DNA of 64,000 bases, taken from assembly GCF_015223055.1 (NCBI RefSeq), contig NZ_JADFBX010000010.1, positions 62,001 to 126,000 on the forward strand, written 5' to 3'. This DNA is from Pedobacter sp. MC2016-24. Lineage in GTDB: Bacteria; Bacteroidota; Bacteroidia; Sphingobacteriales; Sphingobacteriaceae. The translations under genes and the position numbers were made by a program. Positions 26,669 to 35,569 of this stretch are shown here, one piece after another. The notes under the pieces were generated by a model. That model had not been told where the DNA came from. It worked only from the letters and a program-made list of their open reading frames with translations, and made no database searches. Position 1 is the first letter of the stretch. Every line of letters begins with the position of its first letter.

Positions 26669-28510
26669 ATGTGCGGAATATTTGGAACAGTTAATTATCG
26701 TAATTCAATTGCAGATCAACGGGTATTTGAAGGGCTGCGTCATCGCGGTCCAGATCAATATGGTTATCAGGCTAAAGATAATGTTCAGCTTTATCACACG
26801 AGGTTGTCTATTCAGGATTTAAGCTTAAGTGGGTGTCAGCCTATGGAATACAAGGACTTGATTATTGTGTTTAACGGAGAGATATACAATCACATGGAAC
26901 TTCGTGAAAAATACAACCTAAAAGCTGAATCAAATTCCGATACGTTAACCATACTATTGCTGTTTGAGCTTATGGGAATGGAAATGCTCGAAGAATTTGA
27001 TGGGATGTTTGCATTTTCACTTTATGATACTAAAAACAGAAAAATGTATCTCGCCAGGGATCGGGCCGGAAAAAAACCTTTGTATATACTTACTTCAGAC
27101 AATAGTTACATTTTTTCTTCTGAATTGAATGTCCTATATCAGATTGCGCAACCCCAAATTAATTATGCCGCGCTGGCAGACTATCTCTATCTGGGCCATT
27201 TTCATCGAAAAGCAACTCCTTATTTAGGGGTTGATGAACTGGAAAATGGATATTATCTGGAAATAGATACCCAGACACTGCAGTCTAAAATGATTTGCTG
27301 GTTCCAGATGGAAACATATTACAAGGCTAAAAATGACCTAAACCAGCAAGATACAATACTTCAGCTTGACTCCTTATTGCAAACTTCAGTCAAACGGAGG
27401 ATTAATAGTTCCGACCTTGCTGTTGGATCTTTCCTGAGTGGAGGTATTGACAGTGGCTTAGTTACTGCCATGGCAGCACAGCAGGTAAACAAGCTCAGGA
27501 CTTTTACCGTGAAAGTTGAAGGGGAATTTGATGAGTCAGTCCTGGCCGCCCAGGTTGCAGCGAAATACGATACGCAACATGAAGAAATAGAGATTGGCTT
27601 TTCAGACCTCGGTAGTCATATTGAAAAAATACTTAACAATCACGGGGAGCCTAATTCGGACAATTCTGCAATACCCAGTTATTATGTAGCACGTGAAGCT
27701 AAAAAGCACATTTCAGTGGTACTTAACGGTGATGGTGCGGATGAACTTTTTGGGGGATACAGGAGGTATGTTCCTTTTAGGCAATTTGATTTTTTTAATG
27801 CAAGTAGCCTGACCAGGAGTAGTTCCAGATTGATTTCTAATCTTTTACCCGTGGCCAATCATAAACAGAGTAGTTATACGTATTTCTACCGTTTGCTGAA
27901 GTTTGCAGGTTTTGATGATTTAACTCAAATGTATTGTTCTGCATCTTCCGATATTATGGTAGGTTTTGAAGATATGTTTTTACAAAATCCCTTGATGGAA
28001 AACATCAGCGCTGACATCGAGCGCATCAATGGTTATGATATTTCAGCACTTAAAAAGATGCTCCTTATTGATTTTGAATCGATGCTGTTTGGCCGGTTAC
28101 TACCGAAAATGGATATTGCCACAATGGCCCATTCATTAGAGGGTAGAAGTCCTTTTTTAGGTAAGGATTTGCTTGAATTTGCCCCCGGTCTCTCGGATCG
28201 GCATAAGATTACAGGGGCTACTACCAAGGTGATTTTAAGGCAGCTTGCTGAAAAATATTTACCGGTCGATTTGGTTAATCAACCCAAAAGGGGATTTGAA
28301 ATACCCCTAAAAAAATGGGTTGATCAAGAACTCAAAGCGGTTATGCTACATTATCTGCTGTCTAGACACACCATTTATGAAAAAATCATCAGAAAGGATT
28401 TTATAAAAGATCTGATTGATAGAAAAATTAAAGTTTCTGATGAAAAAAGAGCGAAAATACTATTCTGTGTATTTAGTCTGGAAGTTTGGTATAAAAACTT
28501 ACCGCAGTAA
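26669..28510 (+). CDS. Glutamine-dependent asparagine-synthase-like amidotransferase
   Basis: About 613 residues. The open frame extends upstream, but ATG 26669 gives MCGIFGT, which leaves Cys2 as the N-terminal nucleophile of the glutaminase domain after Met removal; this fixes the start. The synthetase domain has the PP-loop FLSGGIDSGLV (Ser257-Ser262) and NGDGADELFGGYRRY. In exopolysaccharide and O-antigen loci such AsnB paralogues amidate uronic acid carboxyls instead of aspartate. The next gene is a uronic-acid epimerase, which supports that role. Free asparagine synthesis cannot be excluded from sequence alone. Confidence 0.88.
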   Translation: MCGIFGTVNYRNSIADQRVFEGLRHRGPDQYGYQAKDNVQLYHTRLSIQDLSLSGCQPMEYKDLIIVFNGEIYNHMELREKYNLKAESNSDTLTILLLFELMGMEMLEEFDGMFAFSLYDTKNRKMYLARDRAGKKPLYILTSDNSYIFSSELNVLYQIAQPQINYAALADYLYLGHFHRKATPYLGVDELENGYYLEIDTQTLQSKMICWFQMETYYKAKNDLNQQDTILQLDSLLQTSVKRRINSSDLAVGSFLSGGIDSGLVTAMAAQQVNKLRTFTVKVEGEFDESVLAAQVAAKYDTQHEEIEIGFSDLGSHIEKILNNHGEPNSDNSAIPSYYVAREAKKHISVVLNGDGADELFGGYRRYVPFRQFDFFNASSLTRSSSRLISNLLPVANHKQSSYTYFYRLLKFAGFDDLTQMYCSASSDIMVGFEDMFLQNPLMENISADIERINGYDISALKKMLLIDFESMLFGRLLPKMDIATMAHSLEGRSPFLGKDLLEFAPGLSDRHKITGATTKVILRQLAEKYLPVDLVNQPKRGFEIPLKKWVDQELKAVMLHYLLSRHTIYEKIIRKDFIKDLIDRKIKVSDEKRAKILFCVFSLEVWYKNLPQ

Positions 28511-28537
28511 ATTCTTTTCACATTTAATCTCAAAATT

Positions 28538-29623
28538 ATGAAAGTATTGGTAACTGGCGCAGCTGGTTTTATTGGGTTTCATTTGACTCTGTATTTGTTA
28601 AATAGGGGCGATGAAGTTGTTGGCCTTGATAATATAAATGAATATTACGACGTGAGGTTAAAATATGGCAGACTCAGGGAGACTGGAATTGATGAACAGA
28701 AAATCAGTTACGGGTTAGCAGTTGCAAGTGATACCTATCCAAAGTATCAATTTATCAAGTTAGATATTACAGATCATTGCCGACTGAAAAAGGTGTTTAA
28801 GAACTGTCATTTTGATGCTGTATGTAATTTAGCAGCACAGGCCGGCGTAAGGTATAGTATCACAAACCCCAAAGCATATATTGATTCCAATATTATGGGA
28901 TTTATGAATGTGCTGGAATGCTGTCGGGTAAATAACATCAAGCATCTCGTGTATGCCAGTTCTTCCAGTGTTTATGGATTGAACAAAAAGATGCCATTTT
29001 CAGTTGGTCAGGGTGTAGATCACCCGGTTTCTTTATATGCTGCGTCTAAAAAAAGTAATGAGTTGATGGCACATGCCTACAGCCATCTGTTTCAGATGCC
29101 AACAACTGGTTTAAGGTTTTTTACGGTGTATGGACCATGGGGAAGGCCGGATATGTCACTTTATTTATTTACTAAAGCCATTATGGAAAATAGACCAATT
29201 GATATTTATAACAATGGTGAAATGAAAAGAGATTTTACCTATATCGATGATATTGTGGATGGAATAGCTAAAGTTATAGACCGGCCAGCGAAAGCCAATC
29301 GCTTTTGGAATGATTTGAGACCCGATCCTTCCACTTCAAACGTACCCTATCGTATTTTTAACATTGGCCGGGGAGAATCCGTAAATTTGATGGATTTTAT
29401 TACCGAACTGGAGCGGTTAACTAAACGTGTCGCCATTAAAAATTATATGCCATTGCAAGATGGAGATGTATTGGAGACATGGGCCGATATTAGAGCTACC
29501 AGGAGATTGACAGGCTACGAACCTAAGACATCTTTTGCTGAAGGCATAGAACGGTTTGTGGATTGGTACACTAATTTTTATCCAATTGAAACGGTCACAG
29601 AGAAGATACTTCAGGCAGTTTGA
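28538..29623 (+). CDS. UDP-glucuronate 4-epimerase-like short-chain dehydrogenase (CapI/LpsL type)
   Basis: 361 residues, extended SDR. The NAD-binding motif is VTGAAGFIGFHL (residues 5-16). The catalytic set is Ser142/143 in YASSSSVYG, Tyr167 and Lys171 in YAASKKS. The sections DNINEYYDVRLK and LAAQAGVRYSI are typical of UDP-glucuronate 4-epimerases rather than GalE. It would convert UDP-GlcA to UDP-GalA. No UDP-glucose dehydrogenase gene lies in the window. A pectate-lyase-like gene follows, consistent with galacturonate in the polymer. Confidence 0.85.
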   Translation: MKVLVTGAAGFIGFHLTLYLLNRGDEVVGLDNINEYYDVRLKYGRLRETGIDEQKISYGLAVASDTYPKYQFIKLDITDHCRLKKVFKNCHFDAVCNLAAQAGVRYSITNPKAYIDSNIMGFMNVLECCRVNNIKHLVYASSSSVYGLNKKMPFSVGQGVDHPVSLYAASKKSNELMAHAYSHLFQMPTTGLRFFTVYGPWGRPDMSLYLFTKAIMENRPIDIYNNGEMKRDFTYIDDIVDGIAKVIDRPAKANRFWNDLRPDPSTSNVPYRIFNIGRGESVNLMDFITELERLTKRVAIKNYMPLQDGDVLETWADIRATRRLTGYEPKTSFAEGIERFVDWYTNFYPIETVTEKILQAV

Positions 29624-30051
29624 AAACGCTTAGTACAAGAGAATTTTCATTACTTTTTTTAGCTAATTGCTTTTTTAGATTTTTAATCTGTTATAAATTG
29701 ACAGAAAAATTACAAAATAGCGAATGCGATTTGTCGGCAGATGATCTTCAATTTATCTTTTTATAAAAAAAAACACATTTTGTGAAGTTTTACGTAAAAA
29801 AAACTGGGTTTAAAAAATTTCGAACTTTATTTTTTCTTCTAATTATAAATTTTATCAGTTATCATATCGGGAAAATAGATGTGATGCAGATCAGTTTTTA
29901 TGATGTTTTGAGTTAAGGCATTTGACATGTCAATTTTCCTGATGCAGATGTAATGTCCTTTGCTTTAGCCAAAACAAAGCTAATTCCGTATTTTTTTGAG
30001 TATATAAGGGCTAGTTTTTTAGCGTTACCATTGTATAAATCAAAAAAACAT
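29624..30051 (+). other. 428-base AT-rich gap before the lyase gene, with a weak promoter candidate
   Basis: No gene is seen. A possible Bacteroidota promoter is TTG (29731-29733), a 20-base spacer and TATCTTTT (29754-29761), which differs from TAnnTTTG only in the last base. A 12-base palindrome TTTTACGTAAAA lies at 29788-29799. The unusually long gap inside an otherwise tightly packed operon suggests that the lyase gene has its own control. The candidates are weak and none is decisive. Confidence 0.3.
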
Positions 30052-31440
30052 ATGGTAAGAAAAAACAATTCAACAAATCGACTGCCCATGAGTCTCCTGT
30101 TACTTTTAGTTTTGTTTACTTTTAGTAAATGTAAAAAAGACTCGGATGCGGCAAAAATTGATGCTCCAACCAATCAAATCGTGACAGACCTTTCCGCTGT
30201 CCAATCATCCACAACTGAAAAAATACTAAGCCTAAGCAATGTTGCCAGTGATGGTGGTTTTGCTTATAAGGTTTATTCAGATCTGGGAGCTACAAGTGAT
30301 TCAGAAAATAATTCTTCGGCTTCCACTTTACGAATTTTTGAAAATGGTAAAGAACTTGGGCCGGGACATGCCCTCCATGCCGATATCAGGGCGAAAGGTA
30401 AAGGTCTTTTCAGTCATTGGGCTGGGAATCTCTATTTCTCTTCTTCTGACAATACTGATCCTAGAAAAAACGGAAGAAAATATACGTATACATTTGGCAG
30501 TGCATCTGTAGAAGTACCACCGAATACCGTTACTCCTCCGACTACAACACCCTCAGAATCTACATCGAAAATTATCGGCTATGCTATGGTTGACGGAACT
30601 ACTACTGGTGGTGCAGGCGGGCAAACGTTAGTTGTAAGCACCTTATCTGCATTGAAAAGTGCAGTGGAATCCAATTCTCCTTTAATCATACAGGTTTCTG
30701 GTAAGATTACCGGTACGGGTTTTCTAAATGTCAAGTCCAATAAAACCATACTTGGGCAGAAGGGCTCAAGTTTAGAGGGGGTAGGTTTATTGATGTATGG
30801 AACCAACAATGTGATTATACGAAATATGACGATCAGGAATGTAGTTACTTATTCTAATATCGTGATTAAAGAGGGAGCACATCATGTATGGGTGGACCAT
30901 TGTGACTTATCATCAGACAGAAATCATGGTTGGGACTATTACGATGGATTACTTGATGTGGGGAGAAGAGCAGATTACGTAACTTTATCCTGGAACAGGC
31001 TTCATGATAATCATATCCCTATGCTTATTGGTTTTGGGGATCAAAATACGGATGATATTGGTCACCTCAGGGTTACAGTATATAAAAATTATTTTTATAA
31101 TGTATCTGAAAGACAGCCGGGTACTCGGTTTGGTTACATGCACGTATTCAATAACTACATGTCAAATGGCAGTGGTTATGGCGTTGGTGCAACCATGGGG
31201 GCAACGGTTAGAACAGATAATAACTATTTTGAAAATCAGGCTATCCCTATTTTTACAGAATACAATGCAAAGCCTGGCTACATCAGTGGTGCCACTACAA
31301 ATATTTATAAAAATAGCGGTAACAACAGAATTTCGACTGCAGCTTCAACCTGGGTTCCAGCTTATGACTACAAATCAGAACTGATTGCTGCGGAACTTGT
31401 TCCTGCTGTGGTCGTTGCCGGATCTGGTGCTATCCTATAA
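30052..31440 (+). CDS. Secreted pectate lyase-like protein (polysaccharide lyase family 1)
   Basis: About 462 residues from ATG 30052, which gives a hydrophobic leader (MSLLLLLVLFTF) and a Cys at SKCKKD that may be acylated, although Lys before the Cys is not a classical lipobox. The parallel beta-helix domain starts near residue 190. Family 1 hallmarks are HHVWVDHCDLSS, DYYDGLLDV (calcium-binding Asp residues) and YFYNVSERQPGTRFG with the catalytic-type Arg. It cleaves alpha-1,4-galacturonan by beta-elimination. In an exopolysaccharide locus it probably trims or releases the locus's own polymer. The first 130 mature residues form an extra, unrecognised domain. Confidence 0.87.
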   Translation: MVRKNNSTNRLPMSLLLLLVLFTFSKCKKDSDAAKIDAPTNQIVTDLSAVQSSTTEKILSLSNVASDGGFAYKVYSDLGATSDSENNSSASTLRIFENGKELGPGHALHADIRAKGKGLFSHWAGNLYFSSSDNTDPRKNGRKYTYTFGSASVEVPPNTVTPPTTTPSESTSKIIGYAMVDGTTTGGAGGQTLVVSTLSALKSAVESNSPLIIQVSGKITGTGFLNVKSNKTILGQKGSSLEGVGLLMYGTNNVIIRNMTIRNVVTYSNIVIKEGAHHVWVDHCDLSSDRNHGWDYYDGLLDVGRRADYVTLSWNRLHDNHIPMLIGFGDQNTDDIGHLRVTVYKNYFYNVSERQPGTRFGYMHVFNNYMSNGSGYGVGATMGATVRTDNNYFENQAIPIFTEYNAKPGYISGATTNIYKNSGNNRISTAASTWVPAYDYKSELIAAELVPAVVVAGSGAIL

Positions 31441-31477
31441 AGCCATCATACATTCCATGATTGGATAAATTAGGTGT

Positions 31478-31514
31478 AAAGGTCAGTCTGATGGAAAGGG
31501 TCAGACTGACCTTT
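31478..31514 (+). terminator. Perfect 14-bp stem hairpin after the lyase gene
   Basis: AAAGGTCAGTCTGA (31478-31491), a nine-base loop and TCAGACTGACCTTT (31501-31514) form a perfect stem. It lies 38 bases after the lyase stop. No T-run follows, but such a stable stem can still stop polymerase or protect the 3' end. It isolates the lyase gene from the glycosyltransferase gene at 31542. Confidence 0.55.
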
Positions 31515-31541
31515 GATACATAAAATCAACAATCAATTCAT

Positions 31542-32684
31542 ATGGAAAAAGTAAGCAAAAGGATCCTGATCTCCTGTGATTCCCCACGTTCTCTACTAGA
31601 TTTCAGAGGAAAGTTAATGGAGCGGCTTCTAGAAACACATGAAGTTGTGCTTTTTACACCGGTCATCACTCAACAGGCCATTCGGGATAAGCTGGTTAAA
31701 ATGGGTGTCAATATTTACGAAAATCAATTGATGCCAAGTACGGTAAATGTGATTTCCGATTTTGAATATATCCTGACTTTATATCGCTTAATTAAAAAAA
31801 TTAAACCAGACGTATTTTTTCCTTATACCTTTAAGCCTGTGATCTACGGTTCACTGGTAGCCAATTTTTGCCGGGTACCTTGTATCACATCAATGTTGAC
31901 AGGCCTGGGCTATAACTTTACGGACGAACGGAAAAATCTGCTTCGTACCATCACAAAAAAATTATTGAAGCTGAGTTTAAAAGCCAATAGAAGGCGTCGG
32001 CTTATTCTACAGAATCAGGACGATTATAAAACGCTGCTAAAACAGAAAATCATTACGAAAGCAAACCAGGTGTTTATCGTTAATGGTTCTGGTGTTGACC
32101 TGGATTACTATTGTTATTCCTCGCCTGACATAACCAGGATCAGCTTCCTTATGATTTCCCGTTTAATTAATGCCAAAGGGATCAAGGAATATTACGAAGC
32201 TGCAAAGTTGGTAAAGGGACAATTTCCAGAAGTTAGCTTTAAGTTGATTGGTCCATATGAAGAAAATATTGATGCAATTGATCCCCTTTTGTTTGAGGAA
32301 ATCAAGACATCCGGCATCATTGAATATACTGGATTAATTGCTGACGTTAGACCGGAAATTACGGCGTCATCAGTTGTTGTTTTGCCTTCCTATTATGGGG
32401 AGGGAATTCCGAGATGCATTCTGGAGGCTATGGCAATCGGTAGGGCGGTTATTACAAGCGACTCAGTCGGATGCAGAGAAACCGTCAATACACTTAGAAA
32501 GAAAGCTAATGGATTTCTGGTGCCAGTTAAAAACGTGCCGGCTCTCGTCTCAAAAATGGAATATTACATTAAGCATCCCATTGATATCATCAGATTTGGG
32601 AGTAACGGCAGAAAGTTTGCACAGGACAAATTTGACGTGAATAAAGTCAATGAGCAAATGGTCCAGATTATTGAAGGTCGATAA
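31542..32684 (+). CDS. Glycosyltransferase family 4, PglA/CapM-like
   Basis: 380 residues. The N-terminal half (SLLDFRGKLMERLLETHEV, then PYTFKPVIYGSLVANF and TSMLTGLGYNF) follows the pattern of PglA/CapM-type transferases, which add a HexNAc to an undecaprenyl-diphosphate bacillosamine-like sugar. The donor half has MISRLINAKGIKEYYEAAK and PSYYGEGIPRCILEAMAIG. If the initiating sugar is a diNAcBac-like residue, this enzyme is the candidate for the second sugar. The substrate assignment is inference from subfamily pattern. Confidence 0.88.
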   Translation: MEKVSKRILISCDSPRSLLDFRGKLMERLLETHEVVLFTPVITQQAIRDKLVKMGVNIYENQLMPSTVNVISDFEYILTLYRLIKKIKPDVFFPYTFKPVIYGSLVANFCRVPCITSMLTGLGYNFTDERKNLLRTITKKLLKLSLKANRRRRLILQNQDDYKTLLKQKIITKANQVFIVNGSGVDLDYYCYSSPDITRISFLMISRLINAKGIKEYYEAAKLVKGQFPEVSFKLIGPYEENIDAIDPLLFEEIKTSGIIEYTGLIADVRPEITASSVVVLPSYYGEGIPRCILEAMAIGRAVITSDSVGCRETVNTLRKKANGFLVPVKNVPALVSKMEYYIKHPIDIIRFGSNGRKFAQDKFDVNKVNEQMVQIIEGR

Positions 32685-32713
32685 ATAGAATTTACTTAAC
32701 TAATACCAAGCCA

Positions 32714-33757
32714 ATGTTATATCACCATTTTGCTGTCCGTTCAAAAACGGATTGGGACGCTTTTGTGCTGCGTTCCCTGATTCATGAAGCTTATCATACC
32801 TGGCATTATCACACACTTAATTCCGAAGGAGAGCCTGTTTTATTTGTTTATGAAGAAGGTCCACATTTCATAGCTTTACCCTTAATCAAGCGTAAAATTG
32901 AAAATTCGGAGTTTTTTGATGTGACATCAATTTATGGCTATGGAGGACCCATTTCAAATTTACCTTTATCAGATATTCCAGATGATAGGAAGGCGAATTT
33001 TAAAAAATCATTTCAGGAGTTTATGGACACGGAGCAATGTATCTGTGTATTTTCCAGGCTGCATCCTTTTATCGCTCAGGATGATCTATTGAGTACGATT
33101 GGTGGGGTATGTGACAATGGAAGTACCATTTATATGGATCTTTCGTTGCCGATCGAAATACAAAGGTCAAATTACGACAAAAGGCTCTGGAGGCAGATCC
33201 GTAAGTTACGGTCGGAAAATTACATCATCAAAGAAGCGGAATCAGAAGCTGAGATTCGCGATTTTACGATGATGTATCATAAAAATATGGAACGCTTAAG
33301 TGCTGCACCAAATTATTATTTTGATTACAACTACTTTGTGGGATTACTGAACAGTAAAGAACTTGATAATAAACTTATACTGATTTACGATGGTCAGAAA
33401 CTAATTTGTGGTGCCTTGTTGCTGGTTTCCAGTTACCTGATTAGAAATCATCTTTCGGCCACTGCACAGGAGTACATTAATGAGTCTCCTAGTAAATTAT
33501 TGACTGATGAAATTAGCCTGATCGGAAGAAAGGTTGGAGCAAAGATTTTTCATTTGGGTGGTGGGGTTGGAGGAAAAGAAGATTCCCTTTTTAAATTTAA
33601 AAGCCATTTTTCAAATACCAGGATCAGAGACCAGATTTGGTGTTTTGTCTCGAACAACCAAGCATACAATGAGCTTGTTGAAAAACGGAGTGCAGAATTG
33701 AATCCAGAGTCCCGGTATTTTCCAATATACCGTCAAGTCAAACAACAGACTTTTTAA
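32714..33757 (+). CDS. FemAB/GNAT-fold acyl- or aminoacyl-transferase (paralogue 1)
   Basis: 347 residues of the FemAB/GNAT superfamily. It is homologous along its whole length to the protein from 36066: shared blocks are YHTW.YH.L near the start, YGY.GPISN, VFSRLHPF, and SP.KLL.DE near residue 265 followed by KEDSLF. FemAB proteins move amino acids from aminoacyl-tRNA to an amino group, while relatives in exopolysaccharide loci transfer other acyl groups. It opens a cassette with a PhyH oxygenase, a PLP enzyme, a GNAT and a second FemAB. The acceptor is probably an amino sugar of the repeat unit, which is inference. Confidence 0.75.
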   Translation: MLYHHFAVRSKTDWDAFVLRSLIHEAYHTWHYHTLNSEGEPVLFVYEEGPHFIALPLIKRKIENSEFFDVTSIYGYGGPISNLPLSDIPDDRKANFKKSFQEFMDTEQCICVFSRLHPFIAQDDLLSTIGGVCDNGSTIYMDLSLPIEIQRSNYDKRLWRQIRKLRSENYIIKEAESEAEIRDFTMMYHKNMERLSAAPNYYFDYNYFVGLLNSKELDNKLILIYDGQKLICGALLLVSSYLIRNHLSATAQEYINESPSKLLTDEISLIGRKVGAKIFHLGGGVGGKEDSLFKFKSHFSNTRIRDQIWCFVSNNQAYNELVEKRSAELNPESRYFPIYRQVKQQTF

Positions 33758-33778
33758 CCCCAATAAATTTTAAAACGT

Positions 33779-34582
33779 ATGAACAATAAATTCGATTATT
33801 CAGGATTGAATACTACTGTATTCGATTCCGTAATTAAAAATTGTGGATGGATTGTCTATGAAAATGCATTGTTACCCGCATTTGTAGATCAGATAAACGA
33901 CTCTCTGGATGCAGCTTATTTTATCCGAAGAAAAATCCAGATTCAGAATGGAATTTCAGCGAATATGGGTGGAACACTTCATCATTTGGTTGAAAAAGAT
34001 AATTTTTCGCTTAGGTTTTTGTCGCAAAAATATGGCAATGAAGTAATCAGACATTATTTAGGGGGTAATTACATCCTCAATTCTTTGGGAGCAGTTATCA
34101 ATAAGCAAAATTCGGGTGCTTATGTGCAGAATATCCATCGGGATGTCCGTACGTACAGCCCGGATTTTAATCTAATGATTCAAATGATGGTTTTATTAGA
34201 CGATTTTACGGCAGAAAATGGAGCTACTTATTTTCTGTCTGGCTCTCAGCGTCGTGAGCATAAACCTGAAGAAGCTGAGTTTTACGCAGGCGCTGAGCGG
34301 CTGATCGCAAGAAAAGGGAGTATTGTTTTATTTAATTCTAACCTTTGGCATGCCGCCGGAACTAATCAGACTAACAGACCAAGAAGGGCCTTAACCATGG
34401 CTTTTACAAGGCCCTTTTTTAAACAACAAATGGACTACGCAAGAATGCTTGGCGATGATTATGCTGAAAATCTCAACGACGATTTAAAGCAAATAATCGG
34501 ATACAATTCAAGGGTTCCTGTAAGTCTCTTTGAATATTATCAGCCAGTAGAGAAAAGAATGTACCAGCCTGGACAAGGTTAA
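33779..34582 (+). CDS. PhyH-family Fe(II)/2-oxoglutarate dioxygenase
   Basis: 267 residues. The iron-binding facial triad is visible: His120 and Asp122 in NIHRDVRTY, and His191 in NLWHAAGTNQ, followed by Arg200-203 for 2-oxoglutarate. The segment LDDFTAENGATYFLSGSQ is typical of phytanoyl-CoA dioxygenase relatives. These enzymes hydroxylate small acids, amino acids or carrier-bound substrates. It is 21 bases after the FemAB gene, so a hydroxylated acyl or aminoacyl group is a natural guess. A terminator-like hairpin lies inside its coding sequence (34384-34420). Confidence 0.85.
   Translation: MNNKFDYSGLNTTVFDSVIKNCGWIVYENALLPAFVDQINDSLDAAYFIRRKIQIQNGISANMGGTLHHLVEKDNFSLRFLSQKYGNEVIRHYLGGNYILNSLGAVINKQNSGAYVQNIHRDVRTYSPDFNLMIQMMVLLDDFTAENGATYFLSGSQRREHKPEEAEFYAGAERLIARKGSIVLFNSNLWHAAGTNQTNRPRRALTMAFTRPFFKQQMDYARMLGDDYAENLNDDLKQIIGYNSRVPVSLFEYYQPVEKRMYQPGQG
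34384..34420 (+). terminator. Intrinsic-terminator-like hairpin inside the PhyH coding sequence
   Basis: AAGGGCCTT (34384-34392), a 15-base loop and AAGGCCCTT (34408-34416) form a nine-pair perfect stem followed directly by TTTT, making a run of six T with the stem end. It codes for RRALTMAFTRPFF, so it may be chance, but it has all parts of an intrinsic terminator and would reduce transcription of the five genes downstream unless the UpxY protein suppresses it. Confidence 0.35.
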
Positions 34583-34594
34583 TGGTTTCGACTC

Positions 34595-35569
34595 ATGAAA
34601 AAAATCAACTTAAGCAGAGTAAAACCTATCGGCGGTTATTTAGATTTACAGTTGAATAAATCGGCTGAATTCTACCCCCTTTTATTGAAATTAAATACCG
34701 GTAGAAATGCCTTCGAGTATATTTTAAAAGTTAGGGGATATAAAACTGTCTTTATTCCATATTTCACCTGTGAGGTATTATTGGAGCCTTTGCGGAAATT
34801 GGGGATATCCTACCAGTTTTACACCATCAATGAAGCTATGGATCCAGTGATCGATTTTGAACCTGGTGATCATGTGGGCTTCCTTTATACCAATTACTTT
34901 GGTTTGAAAGGGGATACCATAAAGTTTTTAAGTAAGCAATATAAGAATTTAATCGTCGACAACTCTCAAGCCTTTTTTTCTGAACCGTTACCTGGGGTAG
35001 ATACTTTTTACTCTTGTCGTAAGTTTTTTGGTGTGCCTGATGGAGCTTATTTGCATATGGATAGTCAGATGAGGCTGAAATTGGAAAGAGACCATTCATT
35101 GGGCCGATTTTCTCATTTAATAACCAGTATAGATCAGGGGATTGAAAGCGGTTATGCTGCTTATCTGGAAAATAACGTGTCATTATCCAATAATCCAATT
35201 CGAGGTATGTCTTTATTGACTAATCGGATTCTTTCAGGAGTAGATTACAAGACCTGCAGATATAGAAGGAATTCCAATTTTATGTTTCTGCATGAGGTAT
35301 TAGGTGACATCAACCATTACTCTTTTGACGCGTCTTCATTAAATGGTCCAATGGTTTACCCATTTGTAAGCTCTTCGAAGCAAATTAAACAGCGGCTGTT
35401 GGAAAACCGCATATATGTGGCCACATACTGGCCAAATGTGCTGGATTGGACGACAAAGAAAATGTTTGAACATTATTTGACCAATCACTTGACGGCACTC
35501 CCAATTGACCACCGCTATACGCATATTGACATGCGCAGAATTTTAAATGTCTTAAAACCCTTGCTATGA
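34595..35569 (+). CDS. Divergent fold-type I PLP-dependent enzyme (DegT-like)
   Basis: 324 residues, shorter than the usual 370-400 of DegT aminotransferases. Equivalent motifs can be traced: VFIPYFTCEVLLEPL (substrate loop), VDNSQAFF (Asp122 and Gln125 in place of DAAH), and YSCRKFFGVPDGAYL, where Lys143 is the probable Schiff-base lysine. Because the sequence is so divergent, the reaction may be on a small amino acid and not a nucleotide sugar. It lies 12 bases after the PhyH gene and overlaps the GNAT gene by four bases, so it belongs to the FemAB/PhyH cassette. Confidence 0.65.
   Translation: MKKINLSRVKPIGGYLDLQLNKSAEFYPLLLKLNTGRNAFEYILKVRGYKTVFIPYFTCEVLLEPLRKLGISYQFYTINEAMDPVIDFEPGDHVGFLYTNYFGLKGDTIKFLSKQYKNLIVDNSQAFFSEPLPGVDTFYSCRKFFGVPDGAYLHMDSQMRLKLERDHSLGRFSHLITSIDQGIESGYAAYLENNVSLSNNPIRGMSLLTNRILSGVDYKTCRYRRNSNFMFLHEVLGDINHYSFDASSLNGPMVYPFVSSSKQIKQRLLENRIYVATYWPNVLDWTTKKMFEHYLTNHLTALPIDHRYTHIDMRRILNVLKPLL

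Noticed and set aside
31478..31514. An invertible promoter bounded by recombinase sites, as in Bacteroides capsule loci.
   Set aside because: The repeats are only nine bases apart, so nothing could be inverted between them, and no recombinase gene is near. It is a hairpin.
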